Shown piece by piece: positions 10,955 to 23,452 of a DNA stretch of 64,000 nucleotides; the first letter of the stretch is position 1, and every line of letters begins with the position of its first letter. A model generated the notes under the pieces. That model saw nothing but the letters and a program-made list of their open reading frames with translations, had not been told where the DNA came from and ran no database searches. The stretch lies in contig NC_090281.1 of the NCBI RefSeq assembly GCF_037392515.1, positions 43,128,645-43,192,644 on the forward strand, given 5' to 3'. The stretch is from Haliotis asinina (lineage: Eukaryota; Mollusca; Gastropoda; Lepetellida; Haliotidae). The position numbers and the translations under genes are program-made.

Positions 10955-13900
10955 TCATTTGTCTTTACCGGTGATGAGATCCAAAATAGCATCTGATGCT
11001 CTGTGCTGTTGGCTGCCAAATACACCCTGGGCTAGGAGTGAACTAAGATAATTAGCTCGCACAAGCCATTCGGGTTGAGCTACTGCCGAGAGAGCAAATT
11101 CTCCTCCTGACATCCACTTTGGCTGTGTCCTAGCCCGTGTAGATCGCCGCGGTAGGGGAGCAGGAGTCTGCCTCTGGGGTGCTGCAGCTTGCTGTCCCTC
11201 CTCTGTATCTGCAGCAGTCATAGGATGATCTTGAAATTGTGTCTGTCCATGGGCATCATGATCAGCATCAGCAGCTTCTTCTTGAGATGGATTCTGTCTA
11301 CGTGAGACATGATCAATATCATCAACTTCTTCTGTGACAACGATATTGTCTCCCGATTCTAGTTCCCGTTCTACTTCATCTTCAGTTGGCCTGTCTGCTG
11401 TATTGCCAGCAAACACTGACGTATCCACAGTATGTTCACAGATCCTGACTAACTCCTCATCTCCATCTCTATCTTCTCCATCATCAGATGCAACTGGAGC
11501 TGGCTGAGGTTTAAGTGAAGGTTTACTCTGTTTCCGTGGCTTTGGGACTGGTTTGGACTTCGCCATTAGTGGATCTGTTTTAGATGCAGGCGAAGCTTTA
11601 CCGCACTTCCTCAGCTTTTGAACTGGTACTTCCTGTCCTGGAAGTGACCCAACTGGCAACAACAGATTCCGATGTAGAGTCTTCTTCTTCCCATCTCCGT
11701 TTTCCTTACCAACAACAAACACTGGGATGGAAGGAGTAGGTTGATCCAAAACGACATAAACATCTGATTCCCATCTATCCGCCAACTTGTGTCTCCCGTC
11801 ATAAGCAACAATCTTCACCAGTACACGGTCTCCTATCTCTAATATGGCAGCTCTGGCTGTATGATCATAATAGGTCTTCTGTTTTGACTGGGCCTTCTTA
11901 GCCGATGCGGAAGCTACATCATAGGCATGTTTGAGACGCTCTCAAAGAGATCTGGTATAATCCAACCTTGACATAGACCTTGATGGCTCGATATCAAGTC
12001 CGAAAGCGAGATCGACTGGCAAGCGAGGATGTCTCCCAAACATCAAAAAGAATGGAGATAGTGATGTTGTCTCATGGCGAGTACAGTTGTAAGCATGGAC
12101 TAACGGTCCAACATGTGCCTTCCAATTCTTCTTGCTGTCTGGATCCAAGGTACCGAGCATGTTACAAAGAGTGCGGTTAAATCGTTCACACATCCCATTC
12201 CCCATAGGATGATAAGGGGTGGTACGTGACTTGTCAATTCTCAACAAATGGCATAGTTCGGTCATCAGTTTCCCAACGAAATTGGCACCTTGGTCTGAGT
12301 GAATCCTCTTTGGCAGTCCATAGTGGACTACAAAGTTATTGAAGAATATCTCAGCTGTGGTCTTTGCTGTCATATTCTTGGTTGGGTATGCTTGAGCATA
12401 GCGTGTAAAATGGTCCGTAATTACAAGAACATGTTCTTGTCCACCTCTGGAAGGCTCCAAACTGAGATAATCCATACACACTAGCTCTAAAGGCTGTGAG
12501 GTTTGAATGTTTACGAGCGGAGCACGACTTGTAGTAACTGTCTTTCGACGCAGGCACCTTGGACAGTTCTGCAGATGGAGTTCAACGTCCCTTGTCATCC
12601 CTGGCCAGTAAAACCTGTCTCTCAGGAGGGAAATTGTCCTGTCTCTGCCTGGGTGACCAATGTTGTCATGTAGACTAAGCAGAGCTGCTTGTCGACATTT
12701 AGATGGGAGGACCAGTTGCTCCTGATAAGCTCCATCAATACAGATTACTCTGTATAACACGCCTCTCTTCAGCCTGAAGTGATGGTAATTCTTCAGCAAT
12801 GTAGTCATCTCCTTGTCCCCAATGTAGCGAGATCGATCTGGTTTCGTCCTTTTTGTGAGATATTGAATGATCTCAACTAAGGCAGGGTCCTTCGCCTGCA
12901 ATCTTCTCCAGTCCCTTGCATTCAGGTCACATCTGTCTTCTGTCACTTCATCATCTCCAACTATGAAAGCTGATAGAGACAAACTCTCCACCAGGTTGGT
13001 TGTGTGAATAGTTCCACAGATGGCGCTAACCGAGTCCGTAGGAATGGTTTCCGTTGATTCTGATCTGTTCCAGTGTGGTAAACGAGACAGTGTGTCTGCA
13101 TCAGTATTAGCTATTCCTGGTCTGTATCTTATGCTGAAGTTGTAACTTGCAAGGGCTGCAAGCCATCGATGTCCTGTGGCATCCAGACGAGCTGTGGTCA
13201 AGACATATGTAAGTGGGTTGTTGTCAGTTACAACTCAAAGTGATGGCCATATAAGTAATCATGGAATTTTGCAGTGATAGACCATTTGAGACACAGAAAT
13301 TCCAGTTTATGAGCTGAATAATTCCTTTCAGATGGACTCAAACTCCGGCTGGCATACGCAATGACACGAAGCTTGTCATCTTGTCGTTGATACAAAACAG
13401 CACCTAAACCATGTGTTGACGCATCAGTATGCAATTCAAAAGGCTGTGAATAGTCAGCGTACCCAAGTACAGGGGGTGAAGTAAGTCTGGTCTTCAGTGT
13501 CTGGAAAGCCTCACTTTGAACTAGACCCCAATTCCAATCAACACCCTTGGCTTGTTTACCTGACTTCTTGGATCCAGTCTTGGGCATAAGCTCTGACAAA
13601 GGTCGGGCAATCTTTGAGAAGTCCTTTACAAATTTTCTGTAGTACCCAGCAAACCCTAGGAACCGTCGAACATCCTCTGGTGTTGTTGGTGTTGGCCAGT
13701 CTTTGATTTTGTCCACCTTTTCTGGGTCAGCTTCAATTCCCCCCTCTGAGACAATATACCCCACATATCGGACTTTGCGTTTGAAGAATTTGCACTTCTT
13801 AGGTGCAAGCTTCAATCCACACTGCTCAAGTCTCCGGAAGACCAATTCCAACCGTTCAACATGCTCTTCATAAGTCTTTGAAAATATAATGAGGTCATCC

Positions 13901-15315
13901 AGGTAGATCAGACATATCTTGAGATGTAGACCTTCTAGACATTGCTCCATCAACCTTTGGTATGTGGCTGGTGCATTTGACACTCCAAAAGGCATCCTAT
14001 TGAACTCAAAAAATCCGAGGGGGCCAACCGTGAATGCTGTCCTCTGTTTATGTGCCTCCTCTAATTCAACTTGGTGATATCCACTTTTCATATCCAAAAC
14101 CGAGAAATATTTCATTCCACCCAAACAGTCCAATAATTCCTCAATGCGTGGCAGAGCATAAGAGTCCTTAATTGTCCGATTATTTAGCTGGCGAAAATCT
14201 ATACACATCCTTAAACGTCCGTCCTTCCTCCTTGCTAAGACAACGTTAGAAGCCCAAGGGCTATGTGATGGCCGTATGACTCCTGATGATAGAAGCTCTT
14301 GTAGATGTGTCCGAACTTCATCATACATGGCTGGAGGGATACGCCTATGTCTCTGCTTGAAAGGAATGGGATTATCAAGGTCTATCCGATGACGAACTAT
14401 ATCAGAGTGTCCAAGATCTTCAGCGTGCTTAGAGAAAATGTCCTTAAACTTCATTATGACATCCAGTCCTGCCTGTAATTCATTTGATGTAAGTCCCTCT
14501 TTATCAATCTCCACTTGGTCGAGAAGTGTTGTAGAGTCTACTGGCAAACCAGGTGGTGGACCTTGAAGCGTGACTGGCTGTATCTCACAAAGTAGAGATC
14601 TGGGTGGTACTACAACTGTCCTGGTTGTAATATTGGAGACATGAACCTCTATTGTATCTGTTTGTAATCCATCATATGAAATTAGAGTAGGGGCTATGTC
14701 TACGTCATCTGGCAAATATGAGTGTAGAGTTGGCTGTAAAAGGGCACAAACGGTCGCTGACCTGATTCCTCTTGCAATGTATCCTCTAATGACGACATTA
14801 CTGTTTGCGGGAATGACGACATTCCTTGCCTCTGCACTCTTAACTAGTCCCAGCTTACCGCCATTACGTGAGAGATTCCTGTCATGCAAAACCATACTCC
14901 GATAGGCTAAATACCAGGGGCTGTGTAAATCCGCTTTCTGTAAAAACCTTTGTCCGTGAGACTTCCTACAGTCATCAAGTAGACATCTCAAAATGTTTGT
15001 TCCAAGCAAAGCCGGTACACGAGCATTGTATCTTGTATCCGGTACAATCAGGAATAAGCAGTGTACTTCCTCCTTTGTGGCGACTCCTCTACCTTCAGCT
15101 GTAACACCAACTTCTATAAATCCTCTATACGGGAGAGATTCTCCTCCTGCACATTCGATATCTAAGACATCATCCAGTGGCTCTATGGGAATATGTTGCA
15201 AATGTTGAAGATAGAATGATTCTGAAAGTACTGATACTGTGGCTCCTGTGTCCAATAAAGCGCTAACTGGTACACTGTCAATCGCAATTTCCACTTCATT
15301 GGCTGTCCCCACCAA
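10955..15315 (-). mobile_element. pol region of the Gypsy element (PR-RT-RH-IN)
   Basis: Running down from 15315: aspartic protease with DTGATVS near 15260; reverse transcriptase at about 13650-14420 with YLDD at 13893; RNase H around 13250-13450 (HTDAST). The integrase has a zinc-binding HHCC domain near 12560-12720 and a DDE core near 12180-12480 (MDYLSL, DQGANF and a downstream E). A basic, TRARTQPKW-containing C-terminal tail lies at about 10960-11200. Domain order is that of Ty3/Gypsy. The region is fossil-like, carried in more than one frame with about two interruptions. Confidence 0.9.
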
Positions 15316-15356
15316 TCTGCCGGGTATCTGCTTATCCTTAGGGCTCCCAAGTAAAC

Positions 15357-16637
15357 CTATAGGTGGCCCTTCCCCATAGGCTTGGGAAAGTTTAAAGGGT
15401 GCCTAAGATGATCCAGTCTGACTCGACATCCCCGCGCAATATGGCCAAGATATCCACATCTGTAACATTTAGGTGGTCCATGTCTTTGTGGGTAACTGTT
15501 TGAAGATAGGCCGGATGACGACCCAGGTACGTCAGTGACATCTTGTCTCGGCTGTTGTTGATCCCCTGTAAATGATCTAGAAGATCCAAATGCAGATGGA
15601 GGGGTGAAGTATTTGTCCTTTGCTGACAGAGGGTGTCTGGGATAAGCATCTTCAACGTTAGACTTTGACGCATTTACCAGGTATTTGTGGTATTTATTGG
15701 AAACTCTTTGGGCACTGGGTGGATTGTGTATTTGCTGTTGATTTACTTGTGCCTGAACCTGACTCTGTTCCTTCAATTCAGATACCTCCCTCCGGATCTC
15801 CTCCATCATGGCTTTAAGATCTGTAACTTCCTCCTTTGTTGCAGCAACACCAGATGGATTCAAGGTATTGACCATCTTAGCTGAGGCTGACTGCTTCTTC
15901 ACAGGTACTGCGGACTTGTCTCTCCTCAAGTCAAATTCTGTTTCCCTCAAACAAAGTCGTAGATCATCAAAGTTGGTGATGGCATCAAACTTGTGAGCAG
16001 CTACACTCTTCAGTCCTGGCTTGAGTCCATCCCACATGCGAGTCCTCAGCATCTCATCCTGTTCATCCTCTGGGATAGACCGGTGCTCTGTTATCTGGTA
16101 TAACATATTCTCAAGCCTACAACCCCACGCAGTGACGTCTTCATCATCCCTTTGAGAACAACTGTAGAACTCAGACAGAAGAGTAGCTCTCCTTCTTAAG
16201 GTCCCAAAGGCACTCTTCATCTTGGTTAACAGGGTTTCAACCGTAGCATTTCGTCCGAGTTTCATGGCTATGAGAGCAGCTTCTCCTTTCAAAGATGTCC
16301 TAATAGCCTGCAGAATGACATCATGTGGATAGGTCTTTGACTGGAGTAGGCAATCAACTTCAAAGCGCCATAAGTCATAGGGAGTGTCTTTACCTACTTC
16401 TCCACTGAAGAAGGGTTTCTTCGGGAAATAGTGAAAAGAAGCAGTTGGAGTCTGTTCTGCCTTGGCCGATGCTGATGGAGGGGGTGGTTTGACATCCGGC
16501 CCCTGCAATGGACCTTCTTGTTTGGACATGTCACCGAGCCAAGTCTTGAAGTCTTCCGTACTATCAGTCTTTGGTGACATTCCCATCTTCTCAAATATGG
16601 TGAGCATATTCTTGAGTTCTTCTTGAGTGAACTCCAT
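15357..16637 (-). mobile_element. gag region of the Gypsy element
   Basis: About 426 residues, apparently whole. A central retrotransposon capsid-like segment (residues about 80-260) is followed by a coiled-coil-like stretch and a CCHC zinc knuckle, CYRCGYLGHIARGC, at residues about 388-401. The knuckle binds the element's RNA. pol lies directly downstream in a different frame, as is usual for families that use frameshifting between gag and pol. Confidence 0.9.
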
Positions 16638-17988
16638 AGTTATGATAGGCAGAGTAGCGATATTATTGGTGAATAATGCCTTCAGAAAGAGGGAAAGAGG
16701 TAACTACCCAAAGTAACCCACAGTTACTAAACCAAAAGCCAAATGTTAATCCAAATGAGTGCCTTCAGAGAAATATGACATCCACAGAGTAGAATTGCCT
16801 GTGGTAATAATGTACTGGATGTAAGCAACGCACCAATGTTACTGATGGAATTCAATAACAACTACTACTGGTAACCAACTAACTAAACACTAACACTAAA
16901 GCGACACTAAAGCGAACACTAAAGCGTTCTAAAGAAGGGAGTCATGTGTAAACACCCATCAGCAAGTCAAGAAGCTGAAAGAAAAAACAAGTTAGTAATG
17001 TTCTGCATCATGCCTGGAATGAAATAAGTTGTCTTCAAACATCAACTTGAGAACAGCAGACTGGAAGCGGCGATTTCCAAACCCAAAAGTTGACTCCTGC
17101 AAACTAAGTCACTACTGGACAAAATAACTATATGTGACTTCAATTAGAAACTAAGTTAGACTGACCTAAATATCACTGAATATACTGATCCGAGTACAAA
17201 CCCAACATATCAACCACTAACACACACTGTCCAGTTAGATATGAGAGATATACGAAGACAGTAAGTATTAATGTGCAAAGGACAGGGCAAGTGCAGTGGT
17301 GCAGCAGTCAATTGGTCAACTATTGTTTTTGGCTATATGATTATATGAATGGTTTACCAGTTATGTACTATAACTTAACTTTAATACTGGTTGGCAATAC
17401 AGTTGTATGTGTGTAGATTATTTTATTTTAATATTTATTTAGGCAATTGTTGTAACAAGTATAAAGAATACCTTTATGGTGCAAACAAGAGTCAAACTAC
17501 ATCACTTACCCACACACAACCACACCAAGAAATCAATGACTATGGTAGATGCAAACAAGTATAAATGAAACACAAACACCGTATGGTGTCAAGTGAACAA
17601 CTAAGAACAGAATTAATCACATCTTTATTGCTTGGCTTTGGTAGGATGCAAGAAATATACTATAAAGTATCTAATAACTATGTGTTGGTATCAACGGAAG
17701 TGTTACATGATGAGCCGGCAATGTGACTGTAAACAAAAAAAACCAAAACAACCTAGCTGCAGCAATGGGGGACCAAGACAATGGTATACAACTGTACAAT
17801 ATGCAAGTATCGATGATATGAGCGTCTCTAGAAAGTCCACATAATTCAGGTGCACCACACAGTCCAGGTATGCTAAAACAGTCTTCACAACGATCTGTAT
17901 AGAGCTATGATCACCTGGATCGGAATCTGCTGACTGGCTAACTCTGTTGACTGTCCTCTCTGGCTGTACTATCTCAAGGAATGATAAT
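16638..17988 (-). other. Gypsy 5' leader
   Basis: This is 1.35 kb between the primer-binding site and gag. There is no coding motif. It probably holds packaging and translation-control sequence, which is inferred from position only. Confidence 0.5.
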
Positions 17989-18006
17989 CCTCACTGGGGG
18001 CTCCAA
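17989..18006 (-). other. Primer-binding site of the Gypsy element
   Basis: In element orientation the 5' LTR end ...GGTTACA is followed after two bases by TTGGAGCCCCCAGTGAGG. The TGG that pairs with a tRNA CCA end is present. The tRNA identity was not determined. Confidence 0.7.
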
Positions 18007-18008
18007 TT

Positions 18009-19304
18009 TGTAACCGGGTTTGTGCGTGGATTATAATGACTCCAGGACACTGGTTACGGGGGTGAGAATATTTATTCCGTTCTAATAACGTCACCCTGAA
18101 ACATGATTCAAGAAATACATAAGTCATAATATATACAGGAGTTGTAAAAGGAGTTGTTTAGGTGAAATACTATCGTTACATATAAACTACAAGGGCGATC
18201 GTAATTGCCATGAATATTAAGTTAGGGAGACATATAAATACAGTAAACATGCCCCGATAAAGTATATACAACACGCAAAACAACATAAATATACATTCCT
18301 ACCCGGTGTATGGCACTAGGGTACACAGTGCAGCCCTGTCAAGCCGCCAAGTCAGTCAATCGCACGTATAATCTGTATAAACAATGATCAACGTTAAAGT
18401 TAGGATAACGTAAACTAAACATATACACTCTACCATTTCAACGCCTAGGACATAATATAACTAGTTCAAATTTCTATCACATTCATACATACATACGCAC
18501 ACACACACACACCATACTTTCTCTCGTATATAAAATCAATCAATCAACCATCCAAAAGTGCAACCTTTACTCATGGAAGACTGAAAACCCTTCAATGAAA
18601 TGGATAACTTATTTGAATTCATATTAAATATTACACACTAAAACATTATTGACTTACTAGCAAGCTTTGTAACCCTAACACGCCGAGACTAACTTGTACA
18701 AATACATACAAGTTGCAGTTTATATTTACACATAAATTACAGCTTTTATTAACACATAAACATCAACAATATAGCATTTAAAGGTATACACACTAATTAA
18801 TTGATATAAAGATTAAACTGACCTTTGGTGGTGTTCTAAGATGGTATTATCCAGCACGCTATAAATGTCTTGTCAGTGCAGGCAAAGAGAGTGGAGTGAA
18901 CACTTGGGTTAGTGAAAGAGGACAAGAGTTTGAATGATCCAATCAGATTGGATCAATTAAGGGCACATAATAATGTAATGACCCTACCTAACCACCCTTA
19001 ATGAAACTAGAATAGCACTGACCTCATGGCTATTAATAGATATGTTTCTGACTGACAATACTGAGTATAGTCTGTTTCAAAATGTTATACCTGTTGATAG
19101 TAAAGCATTCATTACTATAAATACAGAACGTTATACCTGGAATGCAAAGTGATTGTTATACAATTGTGAATAACTATACAAATGTGAAGTAATATCTCTG
19201 CAATAGCAATAAACTGTTAATATACAAACATTCATAAAATTGCTAAATGAGTTAAAACTAATATGTACATAATTGTAAAAATACAATATCAAATATCGGC
19301 CACA
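18009..19304 (-). repeat. LTR, 5' copy in element orientation
   Basis: It is 1296 bp, starts TGTAACCGGG and ends GGCCACA on the plus strand. It is almost identical to 9618-10922; I see about two base substitutions plus a 5-bp and a CA-repeat length difference. Confidence 0.95.
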
Positions 19305-19758
19305 TGAATAAGATGAAGACACGACAAGCCGGTGTTCCAAATCCAAGTAAGAGCCAGAAAAAGGACGGATTTGCGGACCGTACTGAAAGTTGCATATTTC
19401 AAAGAATGACACACCTCGACATAGAGAACTAGAGCGTGACAAGTCATGGAGTCGGAACCCACGCTATACAGAATCAGAATAACGGTGTTCGACACGAGTT
19501 TCACGTCGTTTGTTGACGAGGACACTACACAGACGTATGAAAACGCCAGTCAGAAAGTCAGACACTGCGGTGTTCACTGATCAGAATCACTGGTTGCCAA
19601 AGTACCGTTTTGATCAATGCGATAATGATGATTATGTTGACAATGATGTCAATCACGTCGACAACCGACAGAGCGCTCAGGGACATGAGTCTCAGTAAGG
19701 GGTTGGACTGCTGAACATAAGAAATGCTTTTCTCGATATTGCCAGAAACATCCATCAT
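19305..19758 (-). pseudogene. Rhodopsin-type GPCR pseudogene, N-terminal half
   Basis: Read on the minus strand from ATG at 19758. TM1 comes first ('DIIVNIIIIIALIKT'). TM2 follows in another frame with the classic 'AVSDFLTGVF'. A third frame holds TM3, intracellular loop 2 and TM4: 'LILYSVGSDSMTCHALVLY', 'CHSLKYATFSTVRK' and 'LALTWIWNTGLS'. Two frameshifts therefore lie between TM1 and TM3. The loop-2 block and the TM4 Trp are strong class-A receptor marks. The coding strand runs into the right LTR at TM4's end and resumes at 9617 in the same frame once the element and one TGAA copy are ignored. Confidence 0.72.
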
Positions 19759-20405
19759 GTCATCTCACCAAACCTCGAAAGACGTTTCTAGCTGATAATA
19801 CATGTGCACAGAAATATGTGTGCATTACCTTTCATCAGACCCTACAGTCCAATCATTTCATGAACCCCGTGACAGACCCAATCGTTAAAAACGGGATTAG
19901 TGTTGGCCATAGATGTATGAAGCGACAAGCCAAGCTGATTGTCTGATTGCAACAACGTTTATACCTGTTCCTGCTCGTGAGATGTAGCATTATGAACTGA
20001 GGAAGGCATCGCTAATTCGTGGGTGAAGTAGCAGGTTGGGGTTAGGGTGGCAGGGATCCGTAAAGTACAGGTTTATCTATATAAAGAAAGTGGTTAGATT
20101 ACGGAGTGTACAGTAGTGCATATATAAGAAGAAAGTTCTGAAATAATTGCACGATTACTTCTCCACCATATTTTACTTCTACTTTTATCTTCACAGAGGA
20201 ACGATTACAGTTAAACAGGTTAAGACGTCACTTTCTTTTCTCTTTTGAACTTGTGGGAACCAGTGGGAATGGTTGAATGATCGTGTGAATGTAGCTCTCC
20301 CGGCAATGCCAATTCATGTTACCCTAAATAATGGACATCAAACTAACTGTCGTTGCGGTACTGACATTTTGATTTGACGTTGAAACGTCACAATAAATTT
20401 TGTAT
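19759..20405. other. No gene seen
   Basis: No coding motif or repeat recognised. It lies upstream of the GPCR pseudogene start and would have held its promoter. Confidence 0.4.
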
Positions 20406-20409
20406 GGTA

Positions 20410-20890
20410 GTTGTTTATTTGCAAAGGGTACATGCAGGCCATGGTACATTGATCGTATAGTACACATACATCATTGTCCACACAAATTCAGTATTCAACA
20501 CGTTTCATAGTTTCAACATTAGTATACATATATCATTAATTAATGGTGTTTCAGTATTTGGTAGCACACAGTACAGTCGTTGCAGCACGTTTAGTGGTAT
20601 GGGCCATGGTACATACATACACCATAGTCCAAGGAGTTTCAATCTCTACTTGCTCGCAATACAAGCAGTACAACATGTTTCAAGATTTCAATGTTAGTAT
20701 AGGCTTAGTGCAGACATCGTAGATTACAGAGTTTCGATATTTAATCGCACGTAGTACAAGCATTGCAACACGTTTCGTGATTGCAACATTAGTATTAGCC
20801 CATGGTACACATACCATTTGTCCACAGGGTGTCGAAATTTGCTCGCACGTAGTACAAGCATTGCAGCACGTTTCATGATGTCTATATTAC
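20410..20890. repeat. Diverged tandem array, unit about 90 bp
   Basis: Five diverged units can be followed by the landmark 'cacgtttcatgatttcaaca' and its variants at about 20498, 20584, 20671, 20767 and 20862, spaced 86-96 bp. Each unit also carries 'catggtacacatacca', 'gagtttcgatattt' and 'gtagtacaagcattgca' blocks. Old satellite-like DNA; no gene. Confidence 0.75.
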
Positions 20891-20929
20891 TTGGACAACA
20901 GGAGGTTAATCTTGTTGATTGTAAAGTTT

Positions 20930-23130
20930 GTGAAATAGTTACGTCATAACCTGTTTTCTAAGATTATTGCATGCGTTGCATACATGGAGAAATAAAATTC
21001 ATTTTCGACATTACCATTATTACAGAGTTTAGAGTGCCTTTGATTTCTTGGAATGTTATGATACCTTCCCGTTTCGATGTTTAAAGAATGAGAACTGAAA
21101 CGTGCCAAAGCTGTTCTAACCTTATGAAGGTTTAGTAATAGTAAGTAAGGATCAACAATGAAAGCAGTCTAGAAATTTAGAATACAAACACATCTTAGGG
21201 CTATTTTCAAGAGCAGAATGCCAATTCTGTTCGTAAATTGCTTTTAATCTAGATTCAAATTCTGCCAGAAAGGAGTCAAGGAAATCTACACTTTGGACTT
21301 TCCAGATATAAGTGAAAGCCATAAGTATAAAGCAAGGATTTAATTTTAGATGCCAAATTTGTCCCCCCACGAGAAGCCTAGAGATACAACATATTATACC
21401 CTTTTCTAGGAAAATGGGGTAGATTCAAAAGTTTACACCAGTATGCCAGACAACGTTTGAAGACTGAAATACAAAGGGGATATCTTCCACACTCACCGCG
21501 AACACAGTGGTCGGCAGAACGTTTAACAGTTAAAAATACCTGAGCTGATAATATTTCGCCAATGTTATCTAGTCCCCATACTTCAGCCCCATACAAAAAG
21601 ATAGGAACAACCTTTGAGTCACATATCTTGAAAAGTGCGTCATTATCTATTGGTTTAACATTGTTTAGTGACTTTATTACACAGAATGCAACCTTCCTGG
21701 TATGAAGTAAAGCATCAAAAAGATGCTTATTCCAACTCAAATTCCTTGCGAAAGTGAATTCCATGTACTTATAAATGATGGAACACGCTCTATCAACTTA
21801 TTACCATAGTACAACTTTTCATTCTTAGATAGAAGTCAGCGATGTTTGAAAACGACCACCTTTGTTTTCTCCAGATTTCTTAACATCTCTGGCAGAAATC
21901 ATATTGAAAATATATTCTTTTTTGAAGGCCAAAAAAACGTATCTGTAATGAGAGTAATATCGTTAGCAAAAAGGAACACCTGCACCAATTCAGGGTGAAA
22001 GTGAACGCCCGGGAAACATCTTAACTCGATTTCCTAAATCATTAATAAATAAGTTAAACAAGATGGGACTTAGATGCAGCCCTGACGGACACCAAATGTA
22101 CCCTCAAAGCTACCCGAACATTGATTACCAAACTTCACGCTAGCTGATTATAAATAGAACGGATGCAATAGAAGATTTTAGGCAAGATTCCATTTTCCTT
22201 CAAAATCTACCACAGACGAGACCTATCAACACTGTCGAATGCTTTGGGAAAATCCACATAGTGAATGTACTTTTGTTACATAGATACCGCTGGATGACTT
22301 CATGCAGGGTAAAACTATTGTATGTAGTGAGTATCCTACAAGAAAACATGCTTGTGATTCTGTAGCAGGGTCAATGTGGGGTGAAACAACTACCAACACT
22401 CTGCTGGGTGTGAGGCTGTTTATTTCTGCCTGGATGATATGATTGGTAAGTGACACCCCTGTGGGTGGTACAAGGGTGTACACAATCAGGCACAGCACCG
22501 GTATTACGGACCGTCTGTCTCATTTATCTTTAGGTGGCAAAGAATCAGTGCAGAATGAGTGTAATTGTGCAGGGAATTAGTGAGACCAATCAACTGAGAA
22601 GCGTCATGGCTTGGGCAATTAGTCGGTGTCACCAAGCTCTAGAGCTTAACCCGTAACCTGCCTAATAGTAATACAGCTAAAAAGGTGAGAAGGAGAATAA
22701 TTAAGAGAATAAGACTAAAATAATATATTTACACTAAAATACGCCTGCCACAGTTCAACGATATCATTAAAGGCGTGACACCAAAACCGCAATCTTGTAT
22801 TAATGATGAATATGTATTCTTTACTGAAGATACTAAGTATGGTTAGTTCTCGACAATTTGATGGATAGTTTAAGTCACTTTTTTGTGATGAGGAACAATA
22901 ACGCCCTGCGACCAGTGAGACGGAAAATAATCAAATAAATCACTGAGCAACAACGTCAAAACTGGAGCTAAAACATCCACTTTTAAACATTTCAGATAAA
23001 AGTCCAGCATTTCCAGCCGACTCCCTCACCTTCAAGCCATTTATTGCATCGATAACTTCATCATGCTGGATAGGAGAATCAAGAATATTCCTCGACATAG
23101 AATCATAAGTATCTGCAGAGGCAAAATTAA
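20930..23130 (-). mobile_element. Broken LINE (non-LTR retrotransposon)
   Basis: Read on the minus strand. Near 23040 an RT N-terminal motif 'DEVIDAINGLKVRESAGNAG' is followed near 22880 by a block like 'HWSQGVIVP'. The RT core comes at 22200-22260 ('YVDFPKAFDSVDR') and near 22070 ('INDLGNRV'). The C-terminal domain is at 21378-21764 ('VVPIFLYGAEVWG'), then 21152-21370 ('QNWHSALENSP'), and ends near 20950 with 'IETGRYHNIPRNQR' and a Cys-containing tail. Many stops and frameshifts interrupt it, and about 400 bp at 22280-22700 does not look like LINE sequence, so something may be inserted there. The 5' (endonuclease) part is missing. Confidence 0.8.
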
Positions 23131-23138
23131 CTTCAGTA

Positions 23139-23445
23139 TCACAGCAAGAGCTGTGAACGTCGATCTGCAAATGGGTACCCTGCGTTAAGACATCTTCGCA
23201 CCGTTTGAGCGCAGACATGACGGTGTCTTGTCCCATTTGTCCTCTTTGCAGTATCAGCAACTGTTTTGAACCGATTTCGCAAGTGTGAGACTCGGACATT
23301 GCGGTCCTGTCGAGCTGCCGTCAACGGTGGTGCGACAGGTCGTGGACAAATGCATCACTTCCGGTGGCCCGAAAACGTTGTCTGAGTTGACCAACGGCGG
23401 AAGGATGCAGATTACGGTGCCTGACAAACATCACATCTGAAGAAA
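23139..23445 (-). mobile_element. Tc1/mariner transposase fragment (DNA-binding part)
   Basis: The minus strand encodes 'TAARQDRNVRVSHLRNRF', then 'AQTVRRCLNAGYPFADRR'. These are the two helix-turn-helix segments typical of Tc1-like transposases. An upstream block in another frame, 'SAVGQLRQRFRATGS', is the expected preceding motif, so there is one frameshift. No catalytic DDE part and no terminal repeats are seen. It abuts the broken 5' end of the LINE. Confidence 0.75.
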
Positions 23446-23452
23446 CGCCGCC

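Larger units (their letters stand above)
9618..19304 (-). mobile_element. Ty3/Gypsy LTR retrotransposon, near full length
   Basis: The element is 9.7 kb and lies in minus orientation. LTRs of about 1.3 kb flank a gag region and a pol region in the order protease, reverse transcriptase, RNase H, integrase, which defines the Ty3/Gypsy lineage. A primer-binding site and a polypurine tract are present at the expected places. Target duplications of TGAA flank it. The LTRs differ by only about two substitutions and a few length changes, so insertion was recent. Treated as a fossil: structure is nearly complete, gag looks whole and pol shows about two interruptions. I did not assign a clade. It splits a host GPCR pseudogene. 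Confidence 0.95.

Noticed and set aside
14696-15208. Plus-strand frames across the Gypsy pol region
   Set aside because: Antisense shadows of protease and reverse-transcriptase coding sequence.
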